Source of the DNA: Gamarada debralockiae
Taxonomy: Eukaryota; Ascomycota; Leotiomycetes; Helotiales; Hyphodiscaceae
Direction: 5' to 3'
Assembly: GCA_002803225.1 (NCBI GenBank)
Contig: NXFV01001657.1
Span: forward strand, 57,208-121,207
Length of the DNA stretch: 64,000 nucleotides
The notes under the pieces are model-generated. The model saw nothing but the letters and a program-made list of their open reading frames with translations. It did not search any database and was not told the DNA's origin. The position numbers and the translations under genes are program-made. This document shows positions 22,429 to 33,793 of the stretch, piece by piece (position 1 is the stretch's first letter; each line of letters begins with the position of its first letter).

Positions 22429-23352
22429 TTACGTCTTTCCAGTATTCTTCCACAAAGCCCCTAATCCCGCAACACCAGCAACACTCCCCAGCAATCCCAC
22501 CCAAAAGTCGCCAACAAGCCCTTTCTCCAGACTCCAATGGACGGTGAGCGGCGCATACGCCAAATTGACAACCATCTCCTTCATCCAACCAGCCCTCCAC
22601 TCCTCTTCTCCTCTCTCCGTAATAACATCTCCCTTAGGTCCATCCGTCCTCCTCTCCTCCTCCGTGCCCCTCTGTTTCCTTAACATCCATTCCCTATACA
22701 GCCGTATAAAATCTAGACCAACATGGGCCATCCAAAACCGCGAGCTCCATGCCCAGGCTTTATGCTGCTTCTCTGTACTCCAACCCATTACTCCCTTAGA
22801 GGAAAGATAGGCTCCGTTCTCGAGGTACTGATAGAAGACATTGACCACTACCTGCGAGTAGACTAGCCTCCTAACCACAACATCTTCTGGGGGGTTCTCA
22901 AATGTGTTCTTCCCCCATTTCCATATTCCCAGCAAACCCCATAATCGCGCGAATATTCGGAAGTCAGAGATAAGATCTGATAGCGCCTTTAGCCGCTTCG
23001 CAGTGATAAGAAGCTTCGAGGGAGGAATGGAAGAGGTGTCTATTATAACAGCGGTGTTTGGAGGTAAAGATACGACCTTTTCGATGATCTGCCGTGCGGC
23101 TTTGTCTAGTCTGTGTAGGGAGATGGAGGATAGGACTGTGGACGTGAGGAGCGAGGAATAGCAGAGCGCTAGAAGGAAGGTGTCGGTCCCTGAAGGCGTG
23201 GAGAGGATGGTGTTGAGGCGCTCGAGGGTCCGATCTGTTTTCTTGAGATAGAGTGGAAGCCACCTGCGCAAGGTTGCGAGGGAAGGGGTGTTTGATGGGA
23301 CGGCCTTCTCTGGAGAGGTATCTGGTGGTGATATACCTTGGATTTCTGACAT
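22429..23352 (-). CDS. Peroxisomal membrane protein, Pex11 family (Pex11C-like)
   Basis: Peroxins of this family elongate and divide the peroxisomal membrane. A single exon encodes 307 aa. Visible features: basic amphipathic N-terminal helix LRRWLPLYLKKTDRTLERLN (about 28-47), FRIFARLWGLLGIWKWG (about 133-149), and a C-terminal hydrophobic hairpin near VGLLGSVAGVAGLGALW. The pattern matches fungal Pex11C (residue positions approximate). The polar, Glu/Arg-rich insert TEEERRTDGPKGDVITERGE interrupts the last third. Family assignment is good; subtype C is from memory. Confidence 0.85.
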   Translation of the reverse strand: MSEIQGISPPDTSPEKAVPSNTPSLATLRRWLPLYLKKTDRTLERLNTILSTPSGTDTFLLALCYSSLLTSTVLSSISLHRLDKAARQIIEKVVSLPPNTAVIIDTSSIPPSKLLITAKRLKALSDLISDFRIFARLWGLLGIWKWGKNTFENPPEDVVVRRLVYSQVVVNVFYQYLENGAYLSSKGVMGWSTEKQHKAWAWSSRFWMAHVGLDFIRLYREWMLRKQRGTEEERRTDGPKGDVITERGEEEWRAGWMKEMVVNLAYAPLTVHWSLEKGLVGDFWVGLLGSVAGVAGLGALWKNTGKT

Positions 23353-23874
23353 TTTGAGGGATATGAAGTGTGTGAAATGTGCGAAAAGAGAGTGGATTGC
23401 GAAAATGCTTATAGAATATAAAGAAAGTAGGGACGTACTTTCATGTGAGTTGTCGTTGACTTCAGTGCCACAGCAGCCTTATGACGAGATTGTTGCGGAC
23501 CGAGGTTCGGATCACTGGCCCGTGTCAATGTGGATTGCTTTTTGACGACCCTTTCCCTCCCTCTTTCTTTCCAAACATTTTCAAACAGAAGTCTGTTTGC
23601 ATTGCTTGGAAACGCCGAAGCTAGCTCATCAGTCATTTATCCTATGTTCGAATTGCTTCTCTATTCAAGGATGCAGCGTCAAGTCTCCCGCAAATTACGT
23701 TGAAAAGGAGCAAAAGGCCAGTCATTGTGTCAAAGTCATCGTAAGAGATCGATTTCTTTATATAGATACAGATAGCTCTGAATCCCAGCCGTATAGATCA
23801 ACGTATAACCAAGAGTTCCTGATTGGTCTAAATCTGCCTTCTCCCCCTTCAACCGAGTCCTCTCACACCATACC
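23353..23874. other. Intergenic upstream of the Pex11-like gene
   Basis: About 520 bases holding the promoter of the Pex11-like gene and the probable 3' flank of the next minus-strand frame. Only short open frames are present. Confidence 0.4.
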
Positions 23875-24552
23875 TCAATATCCGTACCACCCCCCAGCCA
23901 TCCCAACCTGCTGCTGTGGAACCGGAAGAAATCTCATAGCCAAATTTGCTCTCAACGTCAACCTATAGAACTTGCAATCCGCCATGCACTTAATATCCCA
24001 CTTCTCCGCCTTCAACTTGAACTGTTCTCCCGCCGCAAACCACTGCTCCAGACTGATTTCAATCCAATGACGCTGAAGATTTGGAGGGCACACGAAGTAT
24101 CGATGCGAGGAGACAGGCCCGAAATCATGACGAGATGTGAGGTGGTTGATATATGGTGTGCTTGGAGTGATGAGATTGTTTCGAAGTGCCTCAGGAGTCA
24201 GAATCAGTGCTAGAATCTCATGTGGTAGTGAGTACATTGTGTTAGGGTTCGATGATGATGCGGATGACCCTGATTCGGAACCCCGGATGAGCGACATCAA
24301 GGTTGCTACTGTCTGGCGCCGATATGCGAAGCTCATGAAGGATTTGAAGATCGCATCGTGGATTTCGCGGTTGGGATCGTTGTGTAGCTTGGTACAGTGC
24401 GAGGATTGACTGGAACCGCGTCGGCGCAGCAGAATATGGGCGACATAGGTCTTGGTGATACTTGAGGGTTGGTCCAGATTTTGGTGATGCTGAGGAGAGA
24501 TTCTTGGAGTCGCGGTGAGTTCTTTCATATAAATATTCGGTCCATTCATCAA
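23875..24552 (-). CDS. Unknown protein, possible single-exon gene
   Basis: Open frame of 225 codons; no family recognised. It has protein-like composition: a basic helix-like segment FKSFMSFAYRRQTVATLMSL, a Ser/Gly patch, then MYSLPHEILALILTPEALRN and HRYFVCPPNLQRHWIEISLE. It ends in a Gly/Tyr-rich tail GMAGGWYGY. Part of the opposite strand and another minus-strand frame are also open here for about 90-126 codons, so coding status is uncertain. The true start could be internal or in an unrecognised upstream exon. Confidence 0.4.
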   Translation of the reverse strand: MMNGPNIYMKELTATPRISPQHHQNLDQPSSITKTYVAHILLRRRGSSQSSHCTKLHNDPNREIHDAIFKSFMSFAYRRQTVATLMSLIRGSESGSSASSSNPNTMYSLPHEILALILTPEALRNNLITPSTPYINHLTSRHDFGPVSSHRYFVCPPNLQRHWIEISLEQWFAAGEQFKLKAEKWDIKCMADCKFYRLTLRANLAMRFLPVPQQQVGMAGGWYGY

Positions 24553-24797
24553 GGTTACCTTGTTTGTATGTCATAGTGTTTGTCGTCACTTCTGAATTTT
24601 GTTTACCATTCACTGCAGACACCTACCACATGTCGAAATCATTGTGAATAGAAGAAAACATTCGCGCTAGCCTCAAATCAGTCTCTGTGGATTATGGCAG
24701 AAGTGTGAGTAGATGCAGATTAAGAGGATCATACCTCCTTAGTGCAAAGAGTATTGACCATATGTCTCTCCAGCCAGTAAAGTGGTAACGATGATGC

Positions 24798-25717
24798 TCA
24801 TTCCAAGGCTTTCACCTTCGAGCAACGATCTTCTTCTTTGATTCTTCTCACCCCATCCCTTTTATCAAGGATGAGTTCGCCCACTTCTTCCTCCTTCACA
24901 CGTTCATCAACCAACTGCTCCTCGACTTCTTTTGCCTCCAGGGTCTGGTCAGCTTTTCTCCCACCACAACCAGCATAGAAGTCAGAGGATCGTACCTCAA
25001 CGCCAGCAAGGACTTTCTCCAAACACGCAATAACCTCATCTACCATCTTGATCTGCAGCACACTTCGCATCAGCCTCAATCCCTATCCCCATCCTAATAT
25101 CTCCAATATCACAACCATCAGCCCTCCAAGAAGCAAAACATACCTCAGCCCTAACCATCTCCTCCCCCTCCTCCTGCACCAACTGCTTTCGCCAACTCCA
25201 AATAACCCACAAATTTACCAGCATCATAATAACCCTGCTCACGAAGATACCAGAGTTACAACGCATGAACTTCTCGTATCCAAGCCAATGCATGAAGCCT
25301 CTGTTGGCGAACGTGATAAAGAGGGAGAACCGAATACCGAGGAGGATGTCTCATATAAGTGTTTGGGCAGAAACTGTCAGTATTTGTTGGGAATTTGAAG
25401 TGTTGAGGCTATTTGAGAGAACGAAGAGGAAAGTTGTAGGAGGGAGACCGACTGAGCACCAAACCAGGGTTTGTGAGATCGAGGAACGTCTTCTTGGGCG
25501 AGTTGATGAGTTTGGGTAGGAGGAGACGTTTGAGTTGAAGGTCAAGCTTGTTGTTGGTATTGGAAGACATTGCAAATCTTGTTGTGTTGGTGGCGGGAAG
25601 GTGAGGAAGAGGTGTTGTAGATGTCGTGTTAAGGGAGATCAGAGACGCGGTCGTGGGTGGTTCAGACGTAATGAACGTTTTAGGATTAAGAAGTGAAGAA
25701 CTAGATGGCGCTGGCAA
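24798..25717 (-). pseudogene. Possible broken membrane-protein gene
   Basis: On the minus strand a frame that looks like a membrane segment (TTFLFVLSNSLNTS, then QQILTVSAQTLI) meets one TGA near 25351. It continues in the same frame as DILLGIRFSLFITFANRGF and KFMRCNSGIFVSRV. A plausible intron (donor gtatgt near 25161, acceptor near 25053) joins it to a charged C-terminal exon ending at 24798. Upstream, another frame (LDLQLKRLLLPKLINSPKK) would need a one-base shift to connect. I recognise no family. Either this is a decayed gene with a C-to-T type stop, a gene with an exon I misread, or coincidence. Confidence 0.3.
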
Positions 25718-26279
25718 CTTTAGGGAGCACCAGGGAAATTTTAATTTTTTATTTTGGAGTTATGACGTTCTGTGGAGTGGTAAGCAAGAAGCACATTCGG
25801 CGTTTGTCGTCAAAGGTTGCCGTTTGCTATCCACGCGATTCACTTGAACAGACATCTACTATATCCATCATTAGAATGCCGCACTGATTGGAATACAAGA
25901 TCTCAATGTTTCAATCCATAACAGCGAATGTAATGTCAGAGGAAGTCTCCTGTAGACCCACAATCCTGTCAGTTGGTTCTAGTCGAGTGATTGACTCCGA
26001 GGATATCACGAACAATCTGTAGCTATCCGACCTACCTGGGCTTTGATTGTTGAACCATACAGAACGAGAAATATCTTATATTAGACTTCCTGTGGTATTC
26101 ATTTAATCGACAACAAGTAAAGTACGGTCATTGAATAAGCAGTGCTTACAAAAATAAACAAACAAGGCCTTCTGCTGATAAACCCCCCCCCCCCCTCTTT
26201 TTCCCAGAAACCAAAACACCGAAACCCTGCTGACCGGATCAGCAACACTTCCCAATCCCACTCCTACCATCTCACGTAT
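25718..26279. other. Intergenic with a 13-base C run
   Basis: No gene recognised. A run of 13 consecutive C starts near 26183, roughly 90 bases beyond the stop of the RhoGAP gene. The rest is probably 3' UTR and spacer. Confidence 0.5.
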
Positions 26280-29200
26280 CTACTCCATGCCTTGACCAGC
26301 CATAAACTCAATAGCATTCATAGTTTGTTCCACCCACATACTGTACTCGCTCCCAGTGACCACTTCCTCCCTGATATCACGCACCACCGTATCAGTGCTG
26401 CTCTCCGACCTGCCCGGGCGAGAGCTACCACCATCCATTCCATGCAGAGCTCTCCTTATTCTAGCCGAAACTGCAGCTCCATCCTCGCTATATTCTGCTC
26501 TTGGCTGAGAAGAAACAGAATGCTCAACAGCTATAGAAGACCAATTCGTGATCGTTTGGCTCGAGCTATTTCTGCTGGAGAGTGATGCCATTAGCTGTAA
26601 CTGCTTTTCAGACACTTCCGCTCGAGTCTTCCAGACTTGTGTTTCCTTCTTGGCCTCTCTTAGCTCTTCACTCAAAGCTCCAATGTTCAAGTTCCCTCTG
26701 GTACACAATTGCCTCTTTAAATGACGGACCTCTTCTGTTTTACTATTCAACTGTCGCTGGAGAGTTCTGATCTCCGCATGCAGAGTCAAATTACTCCGCG
26801 TTGGAGGTGGAGTCGTAAGAGAGTTGATTGCCATTGGAATTAAAGGTGATTCGTTAGAATTTGATCTTCCGGGAGCAGCAGTCGTTCTCTTTGGTTCAAA
26901 ATGGACGTGAGGAGGCATTGGACAAAGGGTTGGTTCAGATGAAGGCTGTTTGGGGAATTGAACAGAAGGCTCATCATACAGTGAGAGACGCTGGGGCGAT
27001 CCTGGAGGAGAATAACATGCAAGCGAATCTGGTGGCTGCGAGGCCGAAGCTGAAGATCGCTTAGGTACTGTGCGCAAAGGAGTCAAATCGTTGAGATCGG
27101 ATCTTAATAATCTTCGCGGCGAAGATGTCTTGGGAGGCGGGATCCGGACTGAATGAAAAGAAACCTCAGATATTCCCGACTTCTGCGACTTGGTAGGTGA
27201 AGGTGGATTGGTCATGTACGGCGCAATGATTTTCTCTTTTGAAGAATCAGAAACTGCTCGAATATCGACTGATGTGGCTTTAGAGAGAGACTTGGTGGGA
27301 GAAGGAGCTGACAACGATCTCGAATCGCTAGTGTTGAATTTTGCTGCCAAAGCTTTGACGCTGACACGGGGGTTCTCGTTCACAGGAACTTGACTGTTCT
27401 TGATTTGTACTTCAACCGACGGAGATTTAACTGACGTGACTAATGGACTTGAGTGTTTGACGCCAGCTGGGTTTCCTGACCTGGGAGAGACTTGTACGGA
27501 GCTTCTCTTCTTTGGGCTTGGGGTGCATTTTGACAAGTGACCATAGTTTGGGCCTTCGATTGTTCCGGGTTTGCATTGTGTGGGAGTGTTTGTAGATGAC
27601 CTCGGTTTGCTCTCATACTCTTGAACGTTACCAAGTTCAATGATTCTCTGAGTCAACTGAGTGGGCCTTTCTTTGCAATCATCGGACTCTCTGATCTGCT
27701 TCTGAACAGTGGTAACCTCCTTTGTAGCAAATCTGACTTCGACTCCAGTTTCTGAAGGTTGTTCTTCCAAAACGTGCGCAAGTGCAGCTAAAGAGGCGAT
27801 ATCTTCAGCGGCGGAGACTCTGGCTAGTGGGTGTCCAGTCGCAGCTCGGTCTTGAACAGAAATTTGGTGTGCCAGTTCACCATATGTTGATTTTGATGGG
27901 CGAAGAGGACGCCGAATAAGCATCTCAGGGCGAAGTCCTGGCTCACTGGCAGAAATTCGACGTAAGGTACCAGAACCCGGCTTTGCTTGACCAGGACAAG
28001 TCGCTCTGGATAGCGTAATGTCTGGATATGCTTTGCGTGGAGATATAGGCTCCGGCTCGCGAGGTCCCATTAGCCGTTTTTGTTTCAACAAATACTTTGG
28101 TTTTGCAGCTGAAGAGCAATTTTTCAGTTCAACCGGAGGACAGTCTTTTTCATACTCTTGTAAAAGCCGAGGTTTTGCGGCTGGAGGACAGTCTTTCTGT
28201 TCAACTGGGAGACGACAGTCTTTGAGTTCATGCTTTTGCATGGACTCAGAGCCGTTTCCCACGGGAGTATTCGATAGAACGTTCAGTGGCACATCGCAGA
28301 TCCTAGAGCTGGCTGCTCTAGTATTGTCTGAAAGCTGATAAATTTCCCTGTTCGACCGAGCAGGCGGAGTAAATGAAGTACGTTCCAGACCAGATGGTCC
28401 ATCAGCTTCGGGCGAACATTCAGCTGGATTCTCTTCCTTCGTCGGAGAGAGAACGCTCATTGATCTCGCCCCAGAGAGCACTTGACTGGACATAGGCCTT
28501 GGTCTCGATCTTTGCTTTCGGACGGTCAAGGTGTCATTTGACTTCGGAGATAAATGACCACTTAGTCTGCCTTCAAGAAAGCCGCCTCCGTCTGAAAGCA
28601 TGTGAGGTCAGTATGTAAATTGAACTTTAGGGGGAAGGGACTCACGGCTTGCTGGAGTCGGAGACTCGCATCGCTCTATTTGCCTTATAGGGCCGTTGTC
28701 GTTGTCCCAATCCAGCGGCTTACGTAGAGCGAATGACTCGGATGCAGAAGGTCGCAGAAATGGTTGCTTCGGGGCGGTCGCTTCAAGACTCTTGGAGCTC
28801 CTCACTATTTTCAGAGCCTTGAGGTTCTTCATGTTACGAACGACATCTCGCCAGTGGGTAATGAGCATTTCAGTGATACTATTAGCAATCTTGATTTTGT
28901 CGACATGGGTATTGAAAGCGGCGCAATCCTCAGAAGTTTTTTTCTTCTTGCTTCTCTCTTTTCGTAATTTTGGCGGACTAGTTGGGAGGGGAACCAAGAC
29001 CCCATGAGGGTTCGCAAGACGCATTGTGTAGTTTTCCAACAAGTCTCCAACAAGGAGCGGCCCAAAGACGATACCCAAAGGACCATAACCCATCAAATCA
29101 GACGTGGGAAGTGGCCGGCCACGCTCGTTCTCTCTAGGTACAACCTCCGCTGCTCGCCCGATCATGCTGAGAAGGCCAAACACGGCACAGATGAGCTCGC

Positions 29201-30381
29201 GTTGGTAATGAGACCTCAATGTCGCTATTGCTAACGCAATCAGTCTTGCCCGAACTTTGCTTTGCTTGGTTCTGGTCAACTCGGGAATGCTTTTCAGCTG
29301 ACTCTGAATAGAGATTAAAGCATCAAATAATGGTAGAGAACCCAGGATACCACCTGGCAACCCAGAAATGAACTTCTTGAAAGCAGATGCAACATCGTGA
29401 ACATCGCATCTGATATGCTCCGGGAGAGTTGGACATCTGACAGTGCCTGCAATGACTGCTCCATGTTCATCCATAGTGCAGTAATGGTTGTATAAGGCAG
29501 CGACGGTGTTGTGGGAGCCTGGAATTCGGAAAACACCTCTTGCTGTGGATGCTTAAAGCTGGTTAGCCATCATCAGAAATGTAATAACAGCACCACTCAC
29601 CATGTTGAACCAAGTATTGGGCAGTGGCACGAAAGCATGTTGGTACTGCCAGGCTGCTAGCGGCATATTCTGTTGGCAAGTACAACAGACTCAATCCGCA
29701 GAGGCGAACTAATTCCTGGAGGTCCTTGTCTTTGAGTGCATCGCTCTTAGACTTCAAACGAAGGGAGAGATCGCTGATGCTTCGCCTGTGTTTGGTGAGA
29801 TGGTCGGTCTTCTGCTTGACGCCTTGAGTTGACGAAGTTCTCCTGAGGATTTTGCGCGAGAACCAACTGCCCGATCTGTTTGATGCGTTTCCAGACTCAA
29901 CCTGCCTCAGCTTTTATCAGTGCCTCTTCATGTGGAAAACGATTGTGTGTTTCAACGTACGTTGCTCGAACCAGGGTCTTCTGGAATCAACGGCCGGATG
30001 CCGTGCTAGGCACTGTTAGTTTTGAAGAAACTGAGTGAGAACTTGTGGGCAGACCTTAGTTGCCAATCGATTGTACTCCAGAAGGAAGAATGTGCGGTCT
30101 TCAACTTCACCTTGCTCAGAGAAGACATCCCCGCTAGAGTTTGTCCATGTATTGCTGCTCTGCATCATTCGCCGACGCCTGCCATCATCTTTGATAACTA
30201 CACTTTCTTCCCGCTCGTTCGACACTTCGCGTGTATGGGTACTTCGCGATGTGCTCGTAAAGGAAGTCATTCGCCAGAGTGGAATATCCGGTCTCCCAAG
30301 GAGTCCTCGAGTGATGCTCATATCGTCGGATATAATATTTAGCTGTTGAGCCATCGTTAATGCTAATGAAGATGAGCGCAA
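26280..30381 (-). CDS. RhoGAP-domain GTPase-activating protein
   Basis: Stimulates GTP hydrolysis on Rho-type GTPases that control polarity and actin. Five exons: 30381-30055, 30005-29961, 29901-29601, 29542-28646 and 28591-26280, totalling 1,293 aa with consistent phases. The RhoGAP domain spans about residues 120-330. The catalytic arginine is in GVFRIPGS, which appears only after joining exons 3 and 4 and so confirms that junction. CDVHDVASAFKKFISGLPGG and LLSMIGRAAEV are further GAP-like segments. The large last exon is Ser/Pro-rich and ends with a predicted coiled coil (LHAEIRTLQRQLNSKTEEVR) near residues 1140-1175. Exon 2 is only 45 nt, and intron 1 uses an unusual GTCTGC donor. A start at 30354 (MAQQLN) is equally possible. 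Confidence 0.88.
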
Positions 30382-30860
30382 AATAAGAGCATGGGACGAG
30401 AATTGTATTTGAGGCTTTGAGCTTGTTGGGGAAGTTGGGAGAGGACAACAAAAGGTTTCTTCGCATTGTCAACAAACTTTCACGTGTTGCCTCCTACGTT
30501 CCTTCCAGACATGGACAGAACATATCCGAATTGTTCGGAGGGAACGTGCTCGAATTACGATATTGCACCTGCTTCCCAGAAGTTGACTACGACTGAAAGT
30601 AGTTCCTACATCGTGATATTTCGGCAACCTCCTGTACATTGGCCTTACGCGTCCAGTTCTTCGCCCCAACAGTGAGAGTCACCGCCTCCGTGACACCAAA
30701 ATTCCCCGCGCAGCTTCGAATGACAAAATTGGTATTATCGAAGAAAGTTCAAAGAGATCTATAAGAGCCTCGCATATGTGATGATGCTCGAGTATTTTCC
30801 CGAACGCCGTATCGCTATGCAACTCCAACCTACCAACCATGATCCAAACCCCCCTATGCC
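30382..30860. other. Promoter region of the RhoGAP gene
   Basis: 479 bases between two same-strand genes, with only short open frames. It should hold the RhoGAP promoter and the SNF4 3' UTR. Confidence 0.45.
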
Positions 30861-32205
30861 CTAGTCTTCGTCCTCTCCATGTAAAAGTACGTATTGGAGA
30901 ATATCCGAAAGGGAAATGACTCCCCTTAAGCGATTCTCTTCGTCAATGACCACCAGCCGATGGACTCTCGACTTTCGAATCGTGTCGAAAATGGATTCTA
31001 GTCTATCTTCCTCGCTGCAAGTGTAGATCCCTGCGAAATCGTCTGCTCTCTTGCCTAGAGCTTCACCAACAGATGTGGTGATTTCGTCGTATGCGCTTCC
31101 TTTGATGATCGCTATCACATCAACAGCCTCGAACACGTTTAGCACCTTGTTGTTCTCGTCGACGATTGGTACGCTGGAAATGCTGTATTTGACCATCATA
31201 TGGATGACGTCGATTACCGGTGTGTCTATGCTTGCGGTCTGTAAGTTGCCGTACGTCCCGAGGCCGATTTCCGAGACACTCTTCTTTAAGAGCTCGGTCT
31301 GGTCCACGTTCACCGCTATAAACTTGAGGATTCTGTACTGTGTGATCACGCTGACTACCATCTCTCGCCCTGTCTCGTCGTCAATATCGACCAAGGGTAT
31401 ACGCCGAGCTCGGGTTTTAAGCATCTGACGACAAGCCTCGTAGAGAGGTCGCATTGGATGGACAGAGAGTGTCTCAAGTGGCAAGACCCCAATAGCCTTT
31501 TCAATATCTGGCTCTGTATTCAGCCTAATCCTTCAAACATGGGTATGGAGCGTACCTCTCAAACTACTGAGCCGGAACTGGTCTATTTGGTTAAGAGCAT
31601 CGGGGTTTTGCCAGTAGTATTGGACGACGTTTATGTAGTCGGAGGTCGTGAGGAGACCTGCGAAGGTCGATGTATGCGAATCCCATAGAGGAGCAGAAAC
31701 GATTCCTGCGATGGACATGTTAGTACTTAACATATTTTGAGGGGTCTGCGGCAACCTACCATTTTGCAGGAGGATATTCAAACTCTTCTTGACGAGGAGA
31801 TCGGTGTTGAGGATGATGAGTCGGAAGGATAGAGGAAGAACGTCGTAACTTGTTCGAACTTTCAAGAACTCTCGGATCGATTTCTGTAATGTAATAAGCA
31901 ATGTCAGCCTCGCGGCGTCCCTGACATCTCAACAACCCCGCATATTTCCAAAGCTTATCGCAATCTCTTATACGCCAACGGATGAGGGAGAAAGCACCAC
32001 TTACCAGCCCTTGCTGGTGGTCCTTGTCCAAGGGGGTTAACGGCTTTTCCGCCATTGCTCGATTATGACCTCGCGGAAGAAGGAATGTCGAGGGTTGAGC
32101 AATCAGTGACTCGTGACCAAGTCTGACGATGCCCGTTGGCGATGCGATGGGTTCGACGGGATTGGGCGCCGCCGCCGGCCGTGTGTCTTCAGCCGTATTA
32201 GACAT
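30861..32205 (-). CDS. SNF4: AMPK/Snf1 kinase gamma subunit Snf4 (CBS domains)
   Basis: Regulatory nucleotide-sensing subunit of the SNF1 kinase complex, controlling the response to glucose limitation. Exons 32205-32005, 31883-31760, 31705-31556 and 31513-30861 give 375 aa. After an N-terminal extension of about 65 residues come four CBS modules. Diagnostic stretches are TSYDVLPLSFRLIILNTDL, FAGLLTTSDYINVVQYYW, EPDIEKAIGVLPLETLSVHP and RLRGVISLSDILQYVLLHGE. The 54-nt second intron is in frame (18 codons) and without a stop, so retention would insert 18 residues right before SAPLWDS; family conservation (NGIVSAPLWDS) shows it is normally spliced out. Confidence 0.95.
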
Positions 32206-33793
32206 GGATGACTCTGCTGAATCGTTGCAGGTACATTGAAGTAGACGTGGGGAGGGTTTCTATTTCGAGGCCTAGCGGACCTCTGCGTATGCGATCGTGA
32301 TCAGATGGAGTGATGGAAGGGAGGATATAATTTGGGGGAGATTTGTGTTGGTTAAGTCTTCGGATCGACGTGGGGTTTGATTTCACGTGTGAGCAGTGGT
32401 ACTTGGATCGGGCTTGGGGACCCCAAAATTTGCGGGCCACCCTAACAAATTGATCGCGTTGAAAAGTTTCACCGAGACCGAGATAGACACAATTATTGAC
32501 ATGAAATTTTGGTATTAAAGGTATTAAGAGTTGTTAATATATTCGCAATTTTCATGATGAGCCAGGGAGGTATCCAATATACACAGATAAATGTCTCTTG
32601 TAAATGGAAGCCTTGTTAGAAAACTGCCCTGTTCGTTAACCTCTCATTCCAAAATCTGCCTTCAGGCTGCATATAGCGGATTAGAGACAACAGCCTTTGG
32701 TCACTCAAGCTCTTGAATCATGGAATATAAGGTATCAATCCTTCTTTTCGTCTCAGGGACTAAGAACTTCCCCTTGGGATAGCTGCGAGCGACGGAGGGC
32801 TCTTTTATCCTGGAGAGACTCCCTCATATTTCTGATCGCTGAAACGGGCTTGAAGGATTGAGATCTCTACCAAATTTAAGCTGTACTTTTCTCTAGTTTC
32901 TATTCAGTCCGCTAATAATTGCGTTACTGTCTAAAAATCCGTGAATCTGGACCTAAATCTGGACCTAAATCTGGACTTCATTGGAAGAATCTCATGCGTA
33001 CATATACCACTCACTGTTCATGTTGACACTCCTTACCTCTTTACCTGCTTAGCTTGTCTTGTGATCAAGGTTCCACTGAGGAAAGGTATTGAAAAGAGCA
33101 CCATGTTGGTGATATCTTCATTTCAGATAGCACCGTATAACACAGAAAAGCAAACGAAAGATCTGAGGGGGATGGACAAAAGATAAAATTCAACCATGGT
33201 CCATGGGAGTTGTGATTGTGTCTCGCTCACAGAGGCGGGTCACCAGGGTTCCAACAACTGCCGGGTCATGAACTTAAGAAATGGTGCCTACCAAACCTAA
33301 CACCAAAGGTAACCAAGATATGGGAACATCCAACTTATCTACTTCTTCAATCGTTCAACGTCTCTTGACCTGGATTCAGAGACAAAATGGTCGTCTGATA
33401 CATCACTGGGATTGCATGTGACTTGTGTTTACGAAAAGGCCTGATTTTGACAGGGGGCAATTAAAATAAACGAGGCTCTGACCTAGCGATTTCCGCGCCG
33501 ACGGAACACCTCAAGCTATCTCGGGACGAGTCCGTCAGGGCAAGCTCGAAGGAACGAAACCTCTCGATCTAACCTCATCAACAACAACTTCGAACCTGGA
33601 AACCTTCCCTTCTTTCAACGACTGTGTATGGCCCTCGCGCCTATTTTCGATCTACTGTTTCATTTGAGGCCCTAGGTCTCGTCACGACTACGAATATTTG
33701 CTTTGTTCAATAAACTCGCATTCCAACCAAAACAATTGACTGATACTCGGAGGAACCTGCAGCGACCAAGTCCTGCGGGACCAAGAACTGGAG
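32206..33793. other. Divergent intergenic region SNF4 / VAC8
   Basis: 1.59 kb between divergent start codons, with AT-rich parts near 32450-32560. A 12-base unit (ctggacctaaat) is repeated about 2.5 times at 32946-32975, which creates a short LDLNLDLN-type frame that I do not think is coding. The pyrimidine-rich segment from about 33540 is the likely VAC8 leader. Confidence 0.5.
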
